Source: CAZKTO01 sp964555685
Lineage (GTDB): Bacteria > Chloroflexota > Dehalococcoidia > SHYB01
NCBI GenBank assembly: GCA_964555685.1
Contig: CAZKTO010000099.1
Coordinates: 1-5,645 of the forward strand
Length of the DNA stretch: 5,645 nt
Direction: 5' to 3'
Shown: positions 5,430 through 5,645 of the stretch, piece after piece
Layout: each line of letters opens with the position of its first letter
How positions within the stretch are numbered: the first letter of the stretch is position 1
Notes under the pieces: generated by a model
What the model was told of the DNA's origin: nothing
The model's database searches: none
Seen by the model: only the letters and a program-made list of their open reading frames with translations
Position numbers and translations under genes: made by a program

Positions 5430-5476
5430 GGTTTTCGGATAGGCTCTTAGCACAAAATGTGTCGGTTTCGCTGTCT

Positions 5477-5566
5477 CTACGACAGCACCCGCCCCGTGTC
5501 CAGCAGGTGCCCGCCGTCCACCACAAGCACCAGGCCCGTTACGGAGCCACTTTCCGTGCAAAGCCA
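5477..5566 (-). pseudogene. Truncated 3' end of an SDR-family oxidoreductase gene
   Basis: On the - strand, 29 codons read WLCTE, then SGSVTGLVLVVDGGHLLD, TGRVLS and a TAG stop. 'WLC(S/T)E...VTGxxLxVDGG' is the characteristic C-terminal signature of classical short-chain dehydrogenases (usually about 250 residues). Upstream of the Trp codon the homology stops and the right direct-repeat copy begins, whose reading gives no SDR sequence. The rest of the gene is therefore absent here and was probably separated by the repeat. No nucleotide-binding GxxxGxG or YxxxK motif is present in the remnant. The 620-bp segment begins 31 bases beyond its stop. Confidence 0.6.
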
Positions 5567-5645
5567 CTCGAAGGGATGGGGTGCTGTTGGTAAGGGTGGC
5601 CGGCTGGCGCTCCTGCACAATCCACAGCAACCTGGCCTATTTGGA
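5566..5645 (+). repeat. Direct repeat, right copy (runs off the window)
   Basis: These 80 bases match 4748-4828 (77 of 81 aligned columns identical) and the match is still perfect at the last base of the window, so the repeat probably continues. Spacing between the copies is 818 bp. It starts at the codon where SDR homology ends. If it continues as the left copy does, a GAGCCTATCCGGAAACC terminus should appear just outside the window. Confidence 0.9.

Larger units (their letters stand above)
4827..5446. mobile_element. 620-bp segment bounded by 17-bp inverted repeats, carrying the GIY-YIG gene
   Basis: Bases 4827-4843 (GAGCCTATCCGGAAACC) match the reverse complement of 5430-5446 at 16 of 17 positions. 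Such short terminal inverted repeats are typical of MITEs or of termini recognised by DDE transposases. No transposase is inside; the only gene is the small GIY-YIG nuclease. Flanking bases (TTTG on the left, TTAG on the right) do not form a clear target duplication, so this is either an old insertion or two independent solo ends. Small size and lack of a transposase would make it non-autonomous. Confidence 0.5.

Noticed and set aside
4820..5450. Target-site duplication around the 620-bp segment
   Set aside because: Flanks read TTTG and TTAG; the two shared T bases are not enough to call a duplication.
5418..5630. A 70-codon - strand frame across the direct repeat and the SDR remnant
   Set aside because: It is out of frame with the SDR tail and spans a repeat junction; no similarity seen.
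1..5645. CRISPR array, tRNA or rRNA genes
   Set aside because: No regularly spaced short repeats, no tRNA cloverleaf and no conserved rRNA stretches were found on either strand.

Overview
The window is GC-rich DNA from an uncultured-type bacterium. The gene set (an LLM-class flavin oxidoreductase, an alpha/beta hydrolase, an SDR remnant) together with short palindromic intergenic repeats of the 'GTCATTCTGA...GAATC' and 'CTTCGACGGAG...CTGAGCGAAG' kind suggests an environmental lineage such as Chloroflexota (Dehalococcoidia-like) or Methylomirabilota/Rokubacteria. This placement is an impression from gene content and repeat style, with no marker gene behind it.

Layout. The + strand enters with the last 17 codons of a membrane protein (2-55). 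It converges on four chromosomal genes that all read on the - strand. A double hairpin, including a perfect 28-nt palindrome of REP type (105-165), separates the two directions. In - strand order, upstream to downstream, the genes are: LLM-class flavin-dependent oxidoreductase (4574-3306), alpha/beta hydrolase (3260-2475), a GreA/GreB-like elongation factor carrying an extra N-terminal recombinase-like helical domain (2310-1513), and a CaCA-family cation exchanger (1433-168). The LLM gene has a good sigma70-type promoter and Shine-Dalgarno site. The hydrolase follows 45 bp later, so the two probably form an oxidation-hydrolysis operon. The Gre-like gene has its own extended -10 candidate and a very strong Shine-Dalgarno site. 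A hairpin followed by TTT separates it from the exchanger.

The right-hand 1.07 kb (4575-5645) is a repeat-rich accessory patch. It holds a small GIY-YIG nuclease gene flush between two inverted copies of a palindromic repeat. That unit is nested in a 620-bp segment bounded by a 17-bp terminal inverted repeat (GAGCCTATCCGRAAACC). The whole is flanked by an 80-bp direct repeat whose right copy abuts, and probably cut, an SDR dehydrogenase gene, leaving only its last 29 codons. This nested arrangement is the best candidate for an undescribed system: a small, possibly non-autonomous mobile unit or a nuclease-repeat partnership resembling REP/RAYT. The nuclease has Asp where the family normally has the Tyr of its GIY motif.
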